Assembly (NCBI GenBank): GCA_010202265.1
Contig: CP047918.1
Location: 682,001 to 746,000 of the forward strand
Source of the DNA: Candidatus Saccharibacteria bacterium oral taxon 955
GTDB lineage: Bacteria; Patescibacteriota; Saccharimonadia; Saccharimonadales; Saccharimonadaceae
Direction of reading: 5' to 3'
DNA length: 64,000 bases
The stretch's first letter is position 1. Each line of letters opens with the position of its first letter. Shown here in pieces: positions 43,479 to 52,908 of the stretch. The notes under the pieces were generated by a model that saw only the letters and a list, made by a program, of their open reading frames with translations, searched no databases and had not been told where the DNA came from. A program made the translations under genes and the position numbers.

Positions 43479-44937
43479 GGATTACATTTACCTTAATCGT
43501 ACCTGGATACTGCATCGTGCTTTCGATCTTTGTCGCAATATCGCGGGCCAGCTTAATCGCTGAAAGATCATCAACATTCTCGGGTCGTACAATTACACGC
43601 ACTTCACGACCCGCACTGATAGCATAAGCCTTATCGATACCCTTGAAGCTTGTCGCGATATTCTCAAGATCACGCATTCTCTCTGCAAAGTTTTCTGCTG
43701 ATATATTGCGCGCACCTGGACGAGCCGCCGAAATCGCATCACATACACGCACGATCAATGCCTCTGGGGTCGTTGCCTCGATGTCGTCATGGTGTGCTTC
43801 AATCGCGTGGACAATCTCATCACTCATACCAGCTTTTCTAGCTAGCTCAGCTCCAATATGGTGGTGTTTTCCTTCTACCTTATGAGTTACTGCCTTACCC
43901 ATGTCATGGAGCAGAGTGGCAATCTTTGTCACGCGAACGTTAGCGCCAATTTCCTCGGCAATCATCCCTGCCATATGCGCCATTTCAGTGCTATGCATGA
44001 GAACGTTCTGACCATAGCTAGTACGATACTTTAACTCTCCCAGTAGCTTCAAAAGCTCTTTTGGAATACCCGTTACACCAACTTCGCGCGCCGCATCCTC
44101 ACCGGCTCGAACAACTTCTTTCTCAATCTGCTTTTCAGCTTTTGCAAACACCTCCTCGATGCGCCCAGGATGGATTCGTCCGTCTTTCATCAACATTTCA
44201 AGCCCAAGCCGTGCGACCTGGCGACGAATAGGATCAAACGAACTCAGCACCACCATACCCGGTGTATCGTCAACGAGAAAGTCAACACCTGTAGCGCGCT
44301 GCATCGCTTGGATATTTCTACCCTCTTTACCGATGATGCGACCTTTCATCTCATCATCAGTTAGCTTGACCGCCGTTACAGTCCGCTCCGCGGTCACCTC
44401 GCTAGACATACGCTCCATCGCCCCGAGGATAATAAGCTGAGCTCGCTCCTCCGCGTCATCCACCGCCTCTTTCTGAAGTTTTGCGACTAGACCGGTCAAG
44501 TCGTTCTTGATATCACGCTCAGTCATCTTCATGAGCTTCTCGGCTGCATCTTTCTTCTTGAGACCAGCTATTTTTTCTAATTTCTCTTGTTGCTTTGCAC
44601 GGATCTCACGAATCTCACCCTTGAGGGACTCGACTTCATCCTCTTCTTTACGCAGTTTTTCCGAGCGTTTATCGAGCTCGTCGAGTTTTCGATCCAGCGT
44701 ATTCTCACGATCGGCTAGACGATTCTCGACTTTTTGCATCTCGCGGCGCCTCTCTTGCTCGAGTTTTAGCGCCTCATCTTTAGCCTTTAAGATAATATCA
44801 CTTGCTTTTGTCTCGGCTCGAGCAACTATCCTCTCGGCATCGTGCTTACTTTTAGTCGTACGTTGCTTGTCGTAAATCAGCTTTCCACCCACGCCAAGAA
44901 CAATACCAGCACCAGCGGCGATAATCTCTAACACCAT
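43447..44937 (-). CDS. rny: Ribonuclease Y
   Basis: 496 residues. N-terminal TM (IIAAGAGIVLGVGGKLIY), a long coiled coil (about 30-170), a KH domain GRIIGKEGRNIQAMQRATGV, and an HD domain with LLHDMGKA and HHDDIEA. It is the membrane-bound endoribonuclease that starts mRNA decay in many Gram-positives. AAAGGA precedes the ATG by about 6 nt. It heads a two-gene unit with the NUDIX gene. Confidence 0.95.
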   Translation of the reverse strand: MVLEIIAAGAGIVLGVGGKLIYDKQRTTKSKHDAERIVARAETKASDIILKAKDEALKLEQERRREMQKVENRLADRENTLDRKLDELDKRSEKLRKEEDEVESLKGEIREIRAKQQEKLEKIAGLKKKDAAEKLMKMTERDIKNDLTGLVAKLQKEAVDDAEERAQLIILGAMERMSSEVTAERTVTAVKLTDDEMKGRIIGKEGRNIQAMQRATGVDFLVDDTPGMVVLSSFDPIRRQVARLGLEMLMKDGRIHPGRIEEVFAKAEKQIEKEVVRAGEDAAREVGVTGIPKELLKLLGELKYRTSYGQNVLMHSTEMAHMAGMIAEEIGANVRVTKIATLLHDMGKAVTHKVEGKHHHIGAELARKAGMSDEIVHAIEAHHDDIEATTPEALIVRVCDAISAARPGARNISAENFAERMRDLENIATSFKGIDKAYAISAGREVRVIVRPENVDDLSAIKLARDIATKIESTMQYPGTIKVNVIRETRAIEFAK

Positions 44938-45114
44938 ATTTATTCCTTTCTCAAGACACCCCAGAACGTGTTCTTCGCCCTGTAATTTATGATCAAAAGT
45001 ATCTTTGAAATATCGTTCAGTTTATATCAAAATGTCCAGCAATAACTAATGTATATAACGGACTATCATATATTGTATGCCCTTATAGCTACACCTGCAA
45101 GTAATTTAAGAAAG

Positions 45115-45501
45115 CTACTTACGTGGCGCAGTCACATGCGCCTCTCCGCCATATTCTGGCAACACAATCTTATCAGTCTGTCCAGCATTTAGCCGCTCAA
45201 GCGCTACTGCTTCCCAATTTTTACCAGTCTCACCCACGATCGGGATTTCGCACGCACTAGCTATCGTATTGAGAACCGTCAGACCAATGCGGAGTCCCGT
45301 GTAGCTTCCTGGACCTCGAAATACACCGATACCAGTTAAATCCTGAAATGATCTACTGTGCTCCGCCAAACGATCACGAAGATAGCCAAGCATGTCGCGC
45401 GCCAAATTTCGCTCCGCCTTCCATTCGTAGGCCCATCGCTCATCACCATCAATTAAAGTAAGTGACACGGTCATTTCCGAACTATTCCACAGTAGAATCA
45501 C
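45115..45501 (-). CDS. tsaB: TsaB (YeaZ), short form
   Basis: 128 residues. The family core FRGPGSYTGLRIGLTVLN is present along with the N-terminal ASKA strand; typical TsaB is 210-240 residues, so the second half is missing, and the protein ends soon after ERLNAGQT. Short TsaB forms that keep only the TsaD-binding part are plausible in reduced genomes. It overlaps tsaE by 4 nt. TsaB with TsaD and TsaE makes t6A on tRNA; tsaD is not in the window. Confidence 0.85.
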   Translation of the reverse strand: MILLWNSSEMTVSLTLIDGDERWAYEWKAERNLARDMLGYLRDRLAEHSRSFQDLTGIGVFRGPGSYTGLRIGLTVLNTIASACEIPIVGETGKNWEAVALERLNAGQTDKIVLPEYGGEAHVTAPRK

Positions 45502-45953
45502 GACATCTCCTCTAGAATGCGACGACTACGAGGACCTCCTGCCGTCATCGTGACCGATCGAACGTCATCGAGTAGCGAATTGATCCGTAGCCGCAATGTA
45601 TCGCTAGGCAAAACTCCAGCAACTACTCCACCCCACTCGATAACAGTCACGGTCTTTGGGTCATTAACCGACTCACGCAGCTCAGCGCTCATAATTCCTG
45701 GATCTTGCAACCTATAAAAGTCATAATGTGCAAGCACAAGCCCACTCTCGGAAGTATAAACTCGACTGATCGTAAACGTCGGACTCTGGATATCTTCATC
45801 AATCCCCATCCCCATAGCTAACCCCTTGGTTAGTGTCGTCTTACCAGCACCGATATCACCAATAAGCTCGATAACCTCACCCCCAGCGCATAATGCGCCA
45901 ATGTGAGTACCTAGCGTGATCATTGCTTGTGCGTCAGCTACTTCTTGCTCCAT
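45498..45953 (-). CDS. tsaE: TsaE, ATPase of the t6A synthesis complex
   Basis: 151 residues. Walker A LIGDIGAGKTTLTKG, switch region QSPTFTISRVY, HYDFYRL and VIEWGG follow the TsaE pattern. TATAGT lies 9 nt before the ATG. It is translationally coupled to tsaB by ATGA. Confidence 0.93.
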   Translation of the reverse strand: MEQEVADAQAMITLGTHIGALCAGGEVIELIGDIGAGKTTLTKGLAMGMGIDEDIQSPTFTISRVYTSESGLVLAHYDFYRLQDPGIMSAELRESVNDPKTVTVIEWGGVVAGVLPSDTLRLRINSLLDDVRSVTMTAGGPRSRRILEEMS

Positions 45954-46023
45954 TTCTCTATAACTATACCATATTTATCCCTAGCGTTTAGATACTCTAT
46001 CGGTTACAATAGACGTAAGCAGT

Positions 46024-47805
46024 ATGCGTATTTTAGATGACACGTTGGCCAAGTTACTAGAACGCAACGGGGTGGCCACAGAAGAGCAACTTGCCCCTCT
46101 CAGAGAAGAGGCGGCTCGTTCGTCACGATCGCTAAAAGATGTCGTTCTCGGAGAAAAGCTACTTACAGAGGTTGAGCTAACGAAACAGTTTGCCGAATAC
46201 GCCAATATACCCTATATAGAAATTGATCCGAGAGACATCCCGACCGAAGTGCTCAATCGTATTCCTGAGCGCATTGCTCGCCAGTACAACGCCGTGATAT
46301 TTCAGATTGACGAAGATGGCCTGGTTCATCTCGCGATGGATGACCCTGACGATGTGCAGGCAACTAGTTTTATCGAGAAAGAGGTCGGCGATAACACTAA
46401 AATATATATAGCCCCTCATGAGAACATCCTGCAGTGTCTTGAAAATTACCGTGGAGACGTCAACGAAGAACTCAACCAAGTTATCGACATTCAGCGTGAA
46501 GACGACGGTGCCTCTCAGCAGGTATCAGAAGCAGACGTTGCCGAAGATTCGCCAATTGCTCAAACCGTTAATCTTCTCCTCGAATATGCAATTCGCTCTC
46601 ACGCATCTGACATTCATATCGAGCCAAGAGAAACGTTTGTCCAAATTCGCTACCGTGTAGACGGCGTCCTCAAAGAAGTGAATCAGCTACCACGCAATGT
46701 CCTAGGAGCACTTGTGTCGCGTATCAAGATTCTATCCAACCTCAAGATTGACGAACGACGCGTACCACAGGACGGACGCTTCAAAATCAAAGTCGCTGGT
46801 AAACAATACGCTCTTCGTGTATCCACTTTGCCAATCGCAGACGGAGAAAAAGTTGTCATGCGTGTTCTCGACGAGTCAAACCAAGCAGTCACTCTGCAAG
46901 AGCTCGGCTACTGGGGCCACTCCCTGTCTATAATCAACAATGCAATCGCGGAGCCAAACGGCATGATCCTTGTCACAGGACCAACTGGTAGCGGTAAGTC
47001 AACCTCTCTATTTTCGATCCTAACAATGCTCAATACTCCTGATGTAAATATCTCAACAATTGAAGACCCAGTTGAGTATAAGATCCCTGGAGTCAATCAA
47101 ACTCAGACAAATGCAAAAGCAGGCATGACCTTTGCGAATGGTCTGCGCGCCCTACTCCGTCAAGACCCAAATATCATTATGGTGGGAGAGATCCGTGATG
47201 GCGAGACCGCAAACCTCGGTGTTCAGGCCGCCCTAACCGGACACCTTGTTTTTAGCACTCTCCACACCAATAATGCTGCGACCTGTCTTCCACGTCTTTT
47301 GGACATGGGAATCGAACCATTTCTGATCGCTAGTACCGTCAAAGCCGTAGTTGGTCAGCGTCTCGTCCGGCGACTCTGCATGACATGTCGCCAGCAATAT
47401 GCACCAGACCAAACTGAAATCAACGAAATAGTTAAGCTATTCAATCTTCCCGAGGGCAAAGGATTTGACCATATCCATATGCTAGAGCAGCAGGCGATGG
47501 AACAACGCGTCGGTGGCGACACCCCTCCCGGTACAAACGAGGCAACTATCGTCTCCCTGTGGCGTGCTAATCCTGAAGGTTGCGGCGAGTGCAATCATAC
47601 CGGCTACAAAGGGCGAGTTGGTATATATGAGGTGTTGGGTATCAGCGTACCTATACAGAAAATGATCACTGCAAATGCGACCAGCAACCAAATCCAAGAT
47701 CAAGCTGTCTCCGAGGGCATGACAACAATGCAAACTGACGGACTCGTTAAAACACTACGGGGCAACACAACACTTGAAGAAGTATTAAGGGTAACACGCG
47801 AGTAA
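46024..47805 (+). CDS. pilB: Type IV pilus assembly ATPase
   Basis: 593 residues. An N-terminal MshEN/GspE-like domain (about 1-160) precedes the ATPase: SDIHIEPRE, Walker A LVTGPTGSGKSTSL (about 318), Asp box STIEDPVEYK, Walker B NIIMVGEIRDGETA and His box GHLVFSTLHTNNA. The zinc-binding four-Cys motif is present as CMTC and CGEC. It is the extension motor. An insertion (MLEQQAMEQRVGGDTPP) lies between the Cys pairs. It heads the operon pilB-pilC; pilM begins 68 nt after pilC. Confidence 0.95.
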   Translation: MRILDDTLAKLLERNGVATEEQLAPLREEAARSSRSLKDVVLGEKLLTEVELTKQFAEYANIPYIEIDPRDIPTEVLNRIPERIARQYNAVIFQIDEDGLVHLAMDDPDDVQATSFIEKEVGDNTKIYIAPHENILQCLENYRGDVNEELNQVIDIQREDDGASQQVSEADVAEDSPIAQTVNLLLEYAIRSHASDIHIEPRETFVQIRYRVDGVLKEVNQLPRNVLGALVSRIKILSNLKIDERRVPQDGRFKIKVAGKQYALRVSTLPIADGEKVVMRVLDESNQAVTLQELGYWGHSLSIINNAIAEPNGMILVTGPTGSGKSTSLFSILTMLNTPDVNISTIEDPVEYKIPGVNQTQTNAKAGMTFANGLRALLRQDPNIIMVGEIRDGETANLGVQAALTGHLVFSTLHTNNAATCLPRLLDMGIEPFLIASTVKAVVGQRLVRRLCMTCRQQYAPDQTEINEIVKLFNLPEGKGFDHIHMLEQQAMEQRVGGDTPPGTNEATIVSLWRANPEGCGECNHTGYKGRVGIYEVLGISVPIQKMITANATSNQIQDQAVSEGMTTMQTDGLVKTLRGNTTLEEVLRVTRE

Positions 47806-47809
47806 TTTT

Positions 47810-49036
47810 ATGCCAAACTTTTTATACACCGCAACCAATGCACAAGGAAAAACTGTCACGGGTTCACTTGAGGCCAATGACCGTAGTGGCGCAATTGCAT
47901 CACTCAAAAAACAAAATCTCAACCCCATCAATATCAAGGAGGGCTCAGATAAAAAATCCCTCGCTTCGTTCAACCTGCTGGGCGGAAGCCGGATAAAGAA
48001 CGATGACCTCGTGATGTTTACTCGCCAACTAAGCGCTATGGTATCAGCCGGTGTCCCCCTGCTCCGCGCATTAAGCTCGCAGCACGATCACACCGATAGT
48101 CCAGCCCTCAAAAAAGTCCTGGCCGGCGCAATCAAAGATGTTGAAGGCGGCTCTCAACTAGCCGACGCTCTGAGTAAATATCCCAATGCCTTTAACGACG
48201 TATATATAAACATGGTACGCGCCGGAGAAGCCGCTGGTATTCTTGACGATATCCTCAAACGATTAGCGATGCAACAAGAAAAAAACGCCTCCATGCGCAA
48301 AAAAATCAAAAGCGCCATGACGTACCCAACTGTCCTACTGGTCATTACAGTTCTTGCCTTTTTTGGGCTGATGATTTTTGTTATTCCTCAGATTGGAAAG
48401 ATACTCAAAGATCTTGGCGGTCCTGATGCCGAGCTTCCAATACTAACCCAGGCAATGCTTGGTATTAGTGACTTTATGCTAAAATACGGCTTATTTATCC
48501 TCCCAGTAGTTATCGCCGGCATCGTGTTCTTCGTGCGCTGGCTCAAAACTCCTGCTGGAAAGAAGATATTTCATACCGTAGTACTCAAAATCCCAATGAT
48601 CCAGCCAATCGTTCAAAAAGTAGCTATCGCTCGATTTGCTCGCACTTTCTCGGCACTAATGGGAGCAGGAGTCGCCGTCCTTGAAGCTTTAAACGTCACT
48701 GCACGCGCCGTTGGTAACGTAGTCTACGAACAGACGCTCGTTGACGCCGCTGAGCAAGTCAAAAACGGAAAAACTCTTTCAGGAGTCATCGAAAAAAATG
48801 ACTTATTTCCACCAATTGTCGCACAAATGCTGTCAGTTGGAGAAGAAACCGGTCAGACCGATACCGTCCTCGTCAAGGTCGCTGACTTTTACGAAGAAGA
48901 GGTCAATGTTGCAATCGATGGTATCAGCTCAATTATCGAACCAGTCATGATTCTAGTTATGGGTAGTATGGTAGGTCTTATTGCAGCAAGCGTGATGGGA
49001 CCAATCGCAAACCTAGCGCAAAGCATCAAAGGTTAA
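47810..49036 (+). CDS. pilC: Type IV pilus inner membrane platform protein
   Basis: 408 residues, GspF/PilC family. Two T2SSF domains (about 75-195 and 278-400), each with the signature FTRQLSAMVSAGVPLLRAL and FARTFSALMGAGVAVLEAL, and three TM segments (about 175-200, 222-245, 375-400). It follows pilB by 4 nt. No retraction ATPase (pilT) is adjacent. Confidence 0.94.
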   Translation: MPNFLYTATNAQGKTVTGSLEANDRSGAIASLKKQNLNPINIKEGSDKKSLASFNLLGGSRIKNDDLVMFTRQLSAMVSAGVPLLRALSSQHDHTDSPALKKVLAGAIKDVEGGSQLADALSKYPNAFNDVYINMVRAGEAAGILDDILKRLAMQQEKNASMRKKIKSAMTYPTVLLVITVLAFFGLMIFVIPQIGKILKDLGGPDAELPILTQAMLGISDFMLKYGLFILPVVIAGIVFFVRWLKTPAGKKIFHTVVLKIPMIQPIVQKVAIARFARTFSALMGAGVAVLEALNVTARAVGNVVYEQTLVDAAEQVKNGKTLSGVIEKNDLFPPIVAQMLSVGEETGQTDTVLVKVADFYEEEVNVAIDGISSIIEPVMILVMGSMVGLIAASVMGPIANLAQSIKG

Positions 49037-49104
49037 ATTTTCTATGGCAGTATCTAATACGCTCATGCTATACTGTTAGTAGAGAAAAATGATCGTGGGC
49101 ATCT

Positions 49105-50163
49105 ATGTCAAAATTATTCTATAAAGACAAACCGTTTATTGGCCTTGACATCAGTCAGACTGGTATAAAAGTGATGTCAATCGACCCGAAGCGATGGCTG
49201 GTTATTGGGTATGGTTCACTCGACCTCGACCCCGCTAAAGTCCAGGTGTCACTTGATAACCCCGAGGACACTTACCTTACAGAGAGTCTCACCTCACTCC
49301 TCCAAAAAAATATCGTCGGCACACTGAGATCAGATCACGTTATCGTTGGACTGCCAACAGGCAAGACATTCTCCCGAACATTTACAGTCCCGGTAACTGA
49401 GGAAAAACACATCGACAATGCCGTTGAGATTGAGGTTGATCAGTACATCCCTATCCCTCTCGGATCTCTTTACGTTGATCACGAAATTATCGAACGGACA
49501 AAGGAGGAGCTGACTGTTATCATGTCAGCCGTGCCACAGACTCTAGTTGACACCTGTCTCCAGGCGGTCAGAAGCGCAGGTCTCACGCCAATCATCGCTG
49601 AACCGAGCATCAATGCGGTCGCTCGCGTCATAGAAGCAACCGAAGAGGGGCACCTATCAACAGTTATCGTCGATATTGGCGCTGCCAATACCGATATTGC
49701 CGTACTCGATAAAGGAGCTATCCGAATTACAAGTAGTGTCGGCATCGGTGGCAACACATTCACAATTGACATTGCAAAGAAGCTCAACATTGCTCTTGAA
49801 AATGCTCATCAGTACAAAGTCCTAAACGGACTCAACTCTGGACCACGACAAGCAAAAATATCGGCAGCAATGCGACCAAGCCTTGAGCGTATTGTCACGG
49901 AAATTCGTAAGGTTATCCGATACTACAACGAGCGGCTAGTCGATAATCGCAAAATTGAGCAGATCCTAATTGTCGGTGGTGGTGCAAACGTCCCAGGTAT
50001 CGGTGAGTTCTTTACAAATGAGCTAGTTATGCCAGCTCGAGTTGCTAGCCCGTGGCAGAAACTTGATTTCGGCAACCTGCCAGAACCAAACAAGCAATTT
50101 CGGCCTCGTTACATAACCGTGGCGGGTCTTGCATGCGTTACACCAGAGGAGGTATGGAAATGA
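49105..50163 (+). CDS. pilM: Type IV pilus assembly protein, actin-like
   Basis: 352 residues with an FtsA-type ATPase fold: FIGLDISQTGIKVMSI at the start, VEIEVDQYIP, VIVDIGAANTDIAVL (phosphate 2), and ILIVGGGANVPGIGEF (adenosine motif). It sits on the cytoplasmic face and binds the PilN N-terminus. TATACT lies about 33 nt upstream, so it has its own promoter within the cluster. Its stop overlaps pilN (ATGA). Confidence 0.94.
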   Translation: MSKLFYKDKPFIGLDISQTGIKVMSIDPKRWLVIGYGSLDLDPAKVQVSLDNPEDTYLTESLTSLLQKNIVGTLRSDHVIVGLPTGKTFSRTFTVPVTEEKHIDNAVEIEVDQYIPIPLGSLYVDHEIIERTKEELTVIMSAVPQTLVDTCLQAVRSAGLTPIIAEPSINAVARVIEATEEGHLSTVIVDIGAANTDIAVLDKGAIRITSSVGIGGNTFTIDIAKKLNIALENAHQYKVLNGLNSGPRQAKISAAMRPSLERIVTEIRKVIRYYNERLVDNRKIEQILIVGGGANVPGIGEFFTNELVMPARVASPWQKLDFGNLPEPNKQFRPRYITVAGLACVTPEEVWK

Positions 50164-50741
50164 TCAACCTCATGCCTAGCAACGACCGTCGTCAGCTAAC
50201 CGCGGCTCGCACAAACACCCTGCTCCTTAGGTACGTCATCCTCATGGGAGTATTTGCCGCTCTTTTGGTGATGGAACTTGTCGCCGTTTACTTCATCGTC
50301 AGCATAGGTAGAGCCAATAATGAGCAGACCATCCGCGAGAACGAGACAAAAACCGCCCAATATAATGATGTCAAGCAACAAGCTACCCTATTTCGCTCAA
50401 ACCTAGCCACAGCTAAGTACATACTCGATAAACAAGTGCCGTATACAACACTGATGCTTGCACTTGCGAACAACCTTCCAGAAGGGGCTATTCTGGATAA
50501 GCTATCAATTGACCCAGCAACTTTTGATACACCGACCACGCTCGGCGTCAAAACCGTCTCATACGACCGCGCCGTCCAGATCAAAAACGCTCTACAAAAC
50601 GCGAAAGTTAACGGTGTCCCCTTGTTTAGCTCAGTAAGCTTCCAGTCAGTCTCTGCCGGCGAGAAAGACACCTCCGCACATCCATACACCGCGGTCTATA
50701 ACGTAACCTACTCAAAAAAGGTCCTTGCGCATGAAAAATAA
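50160..50741 (+). CDS. pilN: Type IV pilus assembly protein PilN
   Basis: 193 residues from ATG 50160, which has GAGGAGG 7 nt upstream; an earlier ATG (50154) would be too close to it. The N-terminus MINLMPSNDRR matches the conserved PilM-binding INLLP-type motif. One TM (about 24-50), a coiled coil, then an alpha-beta domain. It pairs with PilO. Confidence 0.9.
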   Translation: MINLMPSNDRRQLTAARTNTLLLRYVILMGVFAALLVMELVAVYFIVSIGRANNEQTIRENETKTAQYNDVKQQATLFRSNLATAKYILDKQVPYTTLMLALANNLPEGAILDKLSIDPATFDTPTTLGVKTVSYDRAVQIKNALQNAKVNGVPLFSSVSFQSVSAGEKDTSAHPYTAVYNVTYSKKVLAHEK

Positions 50742-51360
50742 ACGCCTAACCCCCGTACACCTTCGAATTATTCTTGCGATACTTCTAATTTTGATATTTG
50801 CTGGTGCGATAGGTATATTTATGTTTGGGTATAGCCAGATCAAAACACACATTGCGTCCGCCCAAGAGGTAGCAGCAAAAGCTCAGGCTAGTCAATCAAG
50901 CCTAGAAAATCTTCGAGCAACCAAGAAAATCCTAGAAGAGAACAAATCAACCGTATCGCGTGCAGACCATCTCGTATCCGAGAGCAAAAGCTATGTGTAT
51001 CAAGATCAAATAATCAATGATATCAACCGACACGCTTCTGAGGCCGGGTTATCGATCAGCAATATTACGTTTACCGACACAAAAACCACCCAGGTCGGCA
51101 AATCATCCTCATCTTCAACGCAAACTCAAGCCAAAACAGCCAATACAGGTACAGCGCCAACAGGCGTCAAATCAATGACTGCAACCGTCTCTCTCAAAAA
51201 CCCTGTTAACTACGACGCCATGCTCAACTTTGTTCACCTCCTCGAAGATAGCCTATTTAGAGTGCAGGTATCTCAGATCGGCCTTTCTCGCAATACTGAC
51301 GCAGACAAAGCCGGCACAGTATCAAGTGATATTCTAACCATAGAGGTGTACGTACGATAA
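50731..51360 (+). CDS. pilO: Type IV pilus assembly protein PilO
   Basis: 209 residues from ATG 50731. A short basic N-terminus, one TM (about 12-35), a coiled coil (about 40-90), and a C-terminal ferredoxin-like domain (YDAMLNFVHLLEDSLFRVQV). A Ser/Thr-rich linker (SSSSTQTQAKTA) lies before it. Position after pilN and topology identify it; sequence conservation is low. Confidence 0.82.
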   Translation: MKNKRLTPVHLRIILAILLILIFAGAIGIFMFGYSQIKTHIASAQEVAAKAQASQSSLENLRATKKILEENKSTVSRADHLVSESKSYVYQDQIINDINRHASEAGLSISNITFTDTKTTQVGKSSSSSTQTQAKTANTGTAPTGVKSMTATVSLKNPVNYDAMLNFVHLLEDSLFRVQVSQIGLSRNTDADKAGTVSSDILTIEVYVR

Positions 51361-51641
51361 TGAAAGTAGATCTTAGCATAAGCCAATTCACAAAGTCGAT
51401 CTCGCGCGCCCTTCACCGCTACCATGTTGTTATATTCGCTTTGGTGGTAATGGGTAGCCTATCATTTGCAACATATAAACTCTACCAAGCCTCCACTAGC
51501 GCCCCAGCAACGTCTGAGCAAAAAACCGAGCCCGTAGGATTTGATAAACAGACAATCGAAAAGGTAAATAAGCTTCGCGCCAGCGGAGAAGCCGGCAAAC
51601 CACTCACCAAACCTACCGGAAGGACAAACCCATTCCAGTAG
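51360..51641 (+). CDS. Small single-TM protein of the pilus operon
   Basis: 93 residues: a cytoplasmic amphipathic start, one TM (about 24-45), and a polar outside tail rich in Thr/Pro ending TGRTNPFQ. It occupies the place of PilP in classical operons but lacks its lipobox and domain. It overlaps pilO by one base (TAATG). I recognise no family. Confidence 0.7.
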   Translation: MKVDLSISQFTKSISRALHRYHVVIFALVVMGSLSFATYKLYQASTSAPATSEQKTEPVGFDKQTIEKVNKLRASGEAGKPLTKPTGRTNPFQ

Positions 51642-51656
51642 GAGCATTGGCTTTTT

Positions 51657-52229
51657 ATGATTTTATTAGGATCGTCACTAATCAACACTCCAGTTATGGG
51701 CATCCAAACTGGCGGAGAACTCGCCCGAACAAAACGTGCAATTATCGACCCTGCCAAACTTACCGTTATCGCCTACGAGCTAGAAGGACCTCTCGTTGGA
51801 AAGCAAGCCAAGCTTATCAGGATTGCAGATGTCAGAGAACTAAGTGACATCGGTATGATTGTCGACTCAAGCGACGAGTTTGTCGAACCTGATGACGTCG
51901 TCAAACTCAAGGAGCTTTATGATCTAGACTTCAAGCTACTAGGCATGCCCGTTACCAACGAACGACGCCAAAAACTCGGCAAAGTTATTGATTTTACAAT
52001 TGAAACAGCTGGTTTTGTTGTTCAACAGCTCACGATTCGTCGTCCGCTATTTCGCAGCCTAAACGATACTGAGCTACTAATTCATCGGTCACAGATTATC
52101 GAAATAAACAACGACGCAATAGTCGTACATAGCGAAGCAAAAGCGCCAGAACCCGAACTCCATGAAGTAGTCGGAAGTTACGTCAATCCATTCCGAAAGT
52201 CAAAACCAGCTACCGAAAATAGAGAATAA
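51657..52229 (+). CDS. PRC-barrel domain protein
   Basis: 190 residues with two PRC-barrel-like halves (about 5-90: LINTPVMGIQTGG...DIGMIVDSSDEF; about 95-170: LLGMPVTNERRQKLGKVIDFTIETAGF). The family occurs in RimM and in envelope or photosynthetic proteins. It is 15 nt after the pilus operon and likely co-transcribed; its task in the pilus system is unknown. Confidence 0.8.
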   Translation: MILLGSSLINTPVMGIQTGGELARTKRAIIDPAKLTVIAYELEGPLVGKQAKLIRIADVRELSDIGMIVDSSDEFVEPDDVVKLKELYDLDFKLLGMPVTNERRQKLGKVIDFTIETAGFVVQQLTIRRPLFRSLNDTELLIHRSQIIEINNDAIVVHSEAKAPEPELHEVVGSYVNPFRKSKPATENRE

Positions 52230-52245
52230 ATGGCAATCAAAAAAC

Positions 52246-52908
52246 CTATTCCGCACTCAGCGCTCGTTTGACGTCGTCATAAGTAAATCCTTGGCGCACT
52301 AGATAGGCTATAAACTTTTGCTCATCATCGGCGTACTTACGCCGTTTTTTAGCGATAATTTTTTGCAATTCCTCATCGTCAGAGCGAATATTCTCCGCGA
52401 TTAACCGTTCAACTATATCGTTTTCAATCCCTTTCTGCACTAATTCTAGTTTTAAACGTCTGACGCTAGTACCTTTCTGCAAAAATCGGTGACCAAGCCA
52501 AAAACGAGCAAATTTTTCATCATCGAGGTACTTTTTATCGATTAGACGCGCCAGCACTCGCTCGGCAATTTCTGTTTTCACACCTGGACGCTCAATAATT
52601 TTACCCGTCTCCGGCAAGCGTTTCTTGGTCGACCGAGTTTTACGCCACAGATAATCGCGCATCTCTCGGATAGAACGCGGTCTAGCCAAACAATACTCCA
52701 TAGCCCGGGCGTAGAGCTTACCAAACTGACTCTCGGCCTCCAGTGCCATTAGTTCTTTGTCTGTACACTCTTGGCCAATCTTTAACCCCAACTCACCTAC
52801 CTGAAATACATCGAGACTAAACCGATATTTACCATCAACACTCACATTGACGCGATTTTTATCACGAGTCTGGAGAGAAATATCAGTTATTTTCATTACA
52901 CGAGTCAC
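52246..52908 (-). CDS. recX: RecX regulatory protein
   Basis: About 220 residues. Three RecX helical repeats: ARAMEYCLARPRSIREMRDYL, LARLIDKKYLDDEKFARFWL, and LVRQGFTYDDVKRAL at the end. RecX modulates RecA filaments. The start is uncertain: a GTG at 52908 has GGAGG 4 nt upstream, an ATG at 52896 is the family-like start (MKITDISLQ), and 52926 is also open. It lies in one leftward run recA - NUDIX - hydrolase - recX with overlapping ends. Confidence 0.88.
   Translation of the reverse strand: MTRVMKITDISLQTRDKNRVNVSVDGKYRFSLDVFQVGELGLKIGQECTDKELMALEAESQFGKLYARAMEYCLARPRSIREMRDYLWRKTRSTKKRLPETGKIIERPGVKTEIAERVLARLIDKKYLDDEKFARFWLGHRFLQKGTSVRRLKLELVQKGIENDIVERLIAENIRSDDEELQKIIAKKRRKYADDEQKFIAYLVRQGFTYDDVKRALSAE

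Noticed and set aside
51360..51641. PilP assignment for the small pilus-operon protein.
   Set aside because: Position fits, but there is no lipobox, length is half and no PilP motif is visible.
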